DNA of 64,000 nucleotides from Sphingomonas sp. SUN039 (GTDB taxonomy: Bacteria; Pseudomonadota; Alphaproteobacteria; Sphingomonadales; Sphingomonadaceae), in NCBI RefSeq assembly GCF_024758725.1, contig NZ_CP096972.1, positions 292,001 to 356,000 on the forward strand. Reading direction: 5' to 3'. Below are positions 62,803 to 64,000 of this stretch, piece after piece. The notes under the pieces are model-generated. The model saw only the letters and a list, made by a program, of their open reading frames with translations. It was not told the origin of the DNA and made no database searches. The number at the start of each line of letters is the position of its first letter. The stretch's first letter is position 1. The translations under genes were made by a program, and so were the position numbers.

Positions 62803-63091
62803 GATCCCGATAGCACCGGCATCTTAACGCAACGCCACCACGCCCGCCACGGGGTGCAGGGCGGTGTCCCGTGCGGGGACGGTAAGCATAACCCGAAACA
62901 CACGCAAAACCGCCAAAGGTCACAAAGGTCACACCTGAAACGCTGTTGCGCGAGACCGGACCGATGTTCGTGTGCGGTGGCCGGACTGTCGGGGATTGAG
63001 TGAGGCGCGGCGAATCGGTCATCGACGAGTCTATGCTTGAAACGATGGGCTGTAGGACAGGGCTTTTTTTGGAAGCACTCGAAGCAGGAAA
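62803..63091. other. intergenic region with a short tandem repeat
   Basis: About 290 bases without a convincing gene. A 9-base unit AAAGGTCAC occurs twice in tandem at 62915-62932. I see no RNA gene or clear promoter. Confidence 0.5.
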
Positions 63092-63517
63092 TCAGACCTC
63101 GGCAACGTCCAAGCCCACTGCCAGACAGGCGCTTTTCAATCGCTCATCGAACGTCACCATTGTTGCCCCAGCTGCTTCGGCAATTGCCAGATGCAAGGCA
63201 TCGGGCGCGCGCAAGCCGAGTGTGTAGCGGTCCACAAGCGCGGCGGCGCGGATGAAATTTGCTTGATCGACCGCAAGTGTGCGGAAACTGTCGCGCGAGA
63301 GCCGGTTCCAGGTCGACAGGGCGTAATCGCGTCCCGCAGCCGTCAGCACGTCCCGTCGAATGCGGATGGCAAGTGCGCTCGACACCTCCGGGGCCGTCCA
63401 ATGGCTGATGCAGATGTCGCCGCCGTCATGCTCGGCCAGCCAGGCATTGGCGCGGTCGGAGTGATCGTCTCCGACCAGCACCGATATGATCGCCGAGGTG
63501 TCGAGATAGAAACTCAA
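63092..63517 (-). CDS. vapC: PIN-domain toxin, VapC-like
   Basis: A 141-residue PIN-domain ribonuclease. Conserved acidic residues are in YLDTSAIIS, the central WTAPEVSSAL, RAPDALHLA and VTFDERL. It should cleave a specific RNA when freed from its antitoxin. It overlaps the antitoxin gene by 4 bases. Confidence 0.9.
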   Translation of the reverse strand: MSFYLDTSAIISVLVGDDHSDRANAWLAEHDGGDICISHWTAPEVSSALAIRIRRDVLTAAGRDYALSTWNRLSRDSFRTLAVDQANFIRAAALVDRYTLGLRAPDALHLAIAEAAGATMVTFDERLKSACLAVGLDVAEV

Positions 63518-63759
63518 TACCCCTCGTCCCGCATTTCGCGGATGAGGTCGGCGGCAGTCTGCGTCTGATAGGGCAAGCTCTCGCGAAGCTTTCTGAGCGC
63601 CTCAAGGTCGATCGGCTTTCTCGGTTGGTCGGTCGTGGGCGGCACGATCCGCGCGGCGAGTTTGCCGCGACGGGTAATCTCGATGCTCTCGCCCGCTTCG
63701 GCGCGGTCGACGATCTCGCTGAAGCGGGCCTTGGCGTCGGCGAGGTTGATGCTTTCCAT
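63514..63759 (-). CDS. vapB: Phd/YefM-type antitoxin (VapB role)
   Basis: An 81-residue antitoxin. The N-terminal MESINLADAKARFSEIVDRA is the Phd/YefM DNA-binding fold, and the acidic C-terminal helix (AADLIREMRDEGY) should wrap the PIN toxin. It is first in the operon, coupled as ATGA (63514-63517), and likely represses it. Confidence 0.9.
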   Translation of the reverse strand: MESINLADAKARFSEIVDRAEAGESIEITRRGKLAARIVPPTTDQPRKPIDLEALRKLRESLPYQTQTAADLIREMRDEGY

Positions 63760-63835
63760 GGGCGAGGCCTTCGTGACTAGTTTGGTGACTATATCGGATT
63801 TCGGTCGCGAATGCCAACCTTACCCGATTTCTATC

Positions 63836-63865
63836 CGTCACCCCGGCCTCCGAGCCGGGGTGACG
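63836..63865. repeat. REP-like palindrome
   Basis: Twelve-base arms (63836-63847 and 63854-63865, core GTCACCCCGGC) flank a 6-base centre. This form is a common intergenic repeat in alphaproteobacteria. It directly precedes a HigA-like fragment. Confidence 0.75.
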
Positions 63866-64000
63866 GTGACTTGGGTACGGCTACGCGTGACGCGGCAGGC
63901 GATGAGCAATTTGCTCAATGGCAACGCGGGCCTGTCGGCGGAAATGGCGATCCGGTTCGAAAAGGCGTTCGGGGTGCGGGCCGACACGATGATGCGGATG
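63866..64000 (+). pseudogene. HigA-like antitoxin fragment, N-terminally truncated and cut by the window
   Basis: The frame reads TRQAMSNLLNGNAGLSAEMA and then IRFEKAFGVRADTMMRM, the second half of the helix-turn-helix of HigA-type XRE antitoxins. The first 35-40 residues expected (metal-free N-terminal helices) are absent; their place is taken by a REP-like palindrome. The gene continues beyond the window. It is probably a remnant, though a late alternative start cannot be excluded. Confidence 0.65.

Overview
The window looks like chromosomal DNA of a GC-rich alphaproteobacterium, most likely a member of the Sphingomonadales. The pointers are a CcrM-type GANTC methyltransferase with a GANTC-rich promoter, the three-part pntAA/pntAB/pntB transhydrogenase preceded by an alphaproteobacterial aa3-type oxidase small subunit, a Gly-rich TonB receptor and dense sugar-nucleotide genes. 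Assignment is by family recognition and motifs read from the sequence only; no database search was possible. I saw no rRNA, tRNA, CRISPR array or intact insertion sequence.

Bases 1-20,740 are a surface-polysaccharide locus. A WbpA/WbpB/WbpE-type set plus an LpxD-like acyltransferase and a WbpG/HisH/HisF amidotransferase should make a 2,3-diamino uronic acid, probably with an acetamidino group. A WecB/WecC pair makes UDP-ManNAcA. A second DegT aminotransferase, a PglC-like phosphoglycosyl transferase, a sugar formyltransferase, a PIG-L deacetylase and a PglD/NeuD-like acetyltransferase follow. Polymerase/ligase, Wza, Wzc and an unknown protein form the assembly/export operon on the minus strand.

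Bases 21,562-26,055 are the most interesting part. Six tightly packed genes encode a class-II-synthetase-like amino acid:carrier-protein ligase, an acyl carrier protein, a GNAT, an MBOAT, a 41-residue membrane microprotein ending in FVYGAF, and a DltD-like SGNH protein. Gene for gene this mirrors the Gram-positive dlt pathway (DltA, C, B, X, D), with an unrelated ligase in place of DltA and an added GNAT. It is proposed to attach an aminoacyl or N-acyl-aminoacyl ester to the adjacent envelope polysaccharide.

Bases 26,030-29,198 return to sugar-nucleotide genes (UDP-GlcA 4-epimerase, a second WecC-like dehydrogenase) with the tRNA-modification gene tsaC/sua5 between them. Bases 29,269-44,917 are housekeeping: phosphatase, GntR regulator, nitroreductase, M48 protease, peptide transporter, two amidohydrolases, NnrU, symporter, glmM, a thiD-glyoxalase fusion, rnhB, ccrM, a BLUF photosensor and folP.

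Bases 45,021-52,042 hold a sigma-54-activator-like regulator with an altered GAFTGA loop, the pnt operon interrupted by a small secreted-protein gene, and a nitric-oxide-type module (NsrR, truncated haemoglobin and companions) around a shared operator. Bases 53,651-59,822 hold a reduced flagellar-type regulatory set: two good sigma-54 promoters, a FliA-like sigma lacking most of region 3, a FliH-like fragment, and a FlbD/FleQ-like activator, with a TonB receptor between them. The right end carries cysK with an MFS exporter, an L,D-transpeptidase, a VapBC-type toxin-antitoxin pair, and a HigA-like fragment beside a REP-like palindrome.
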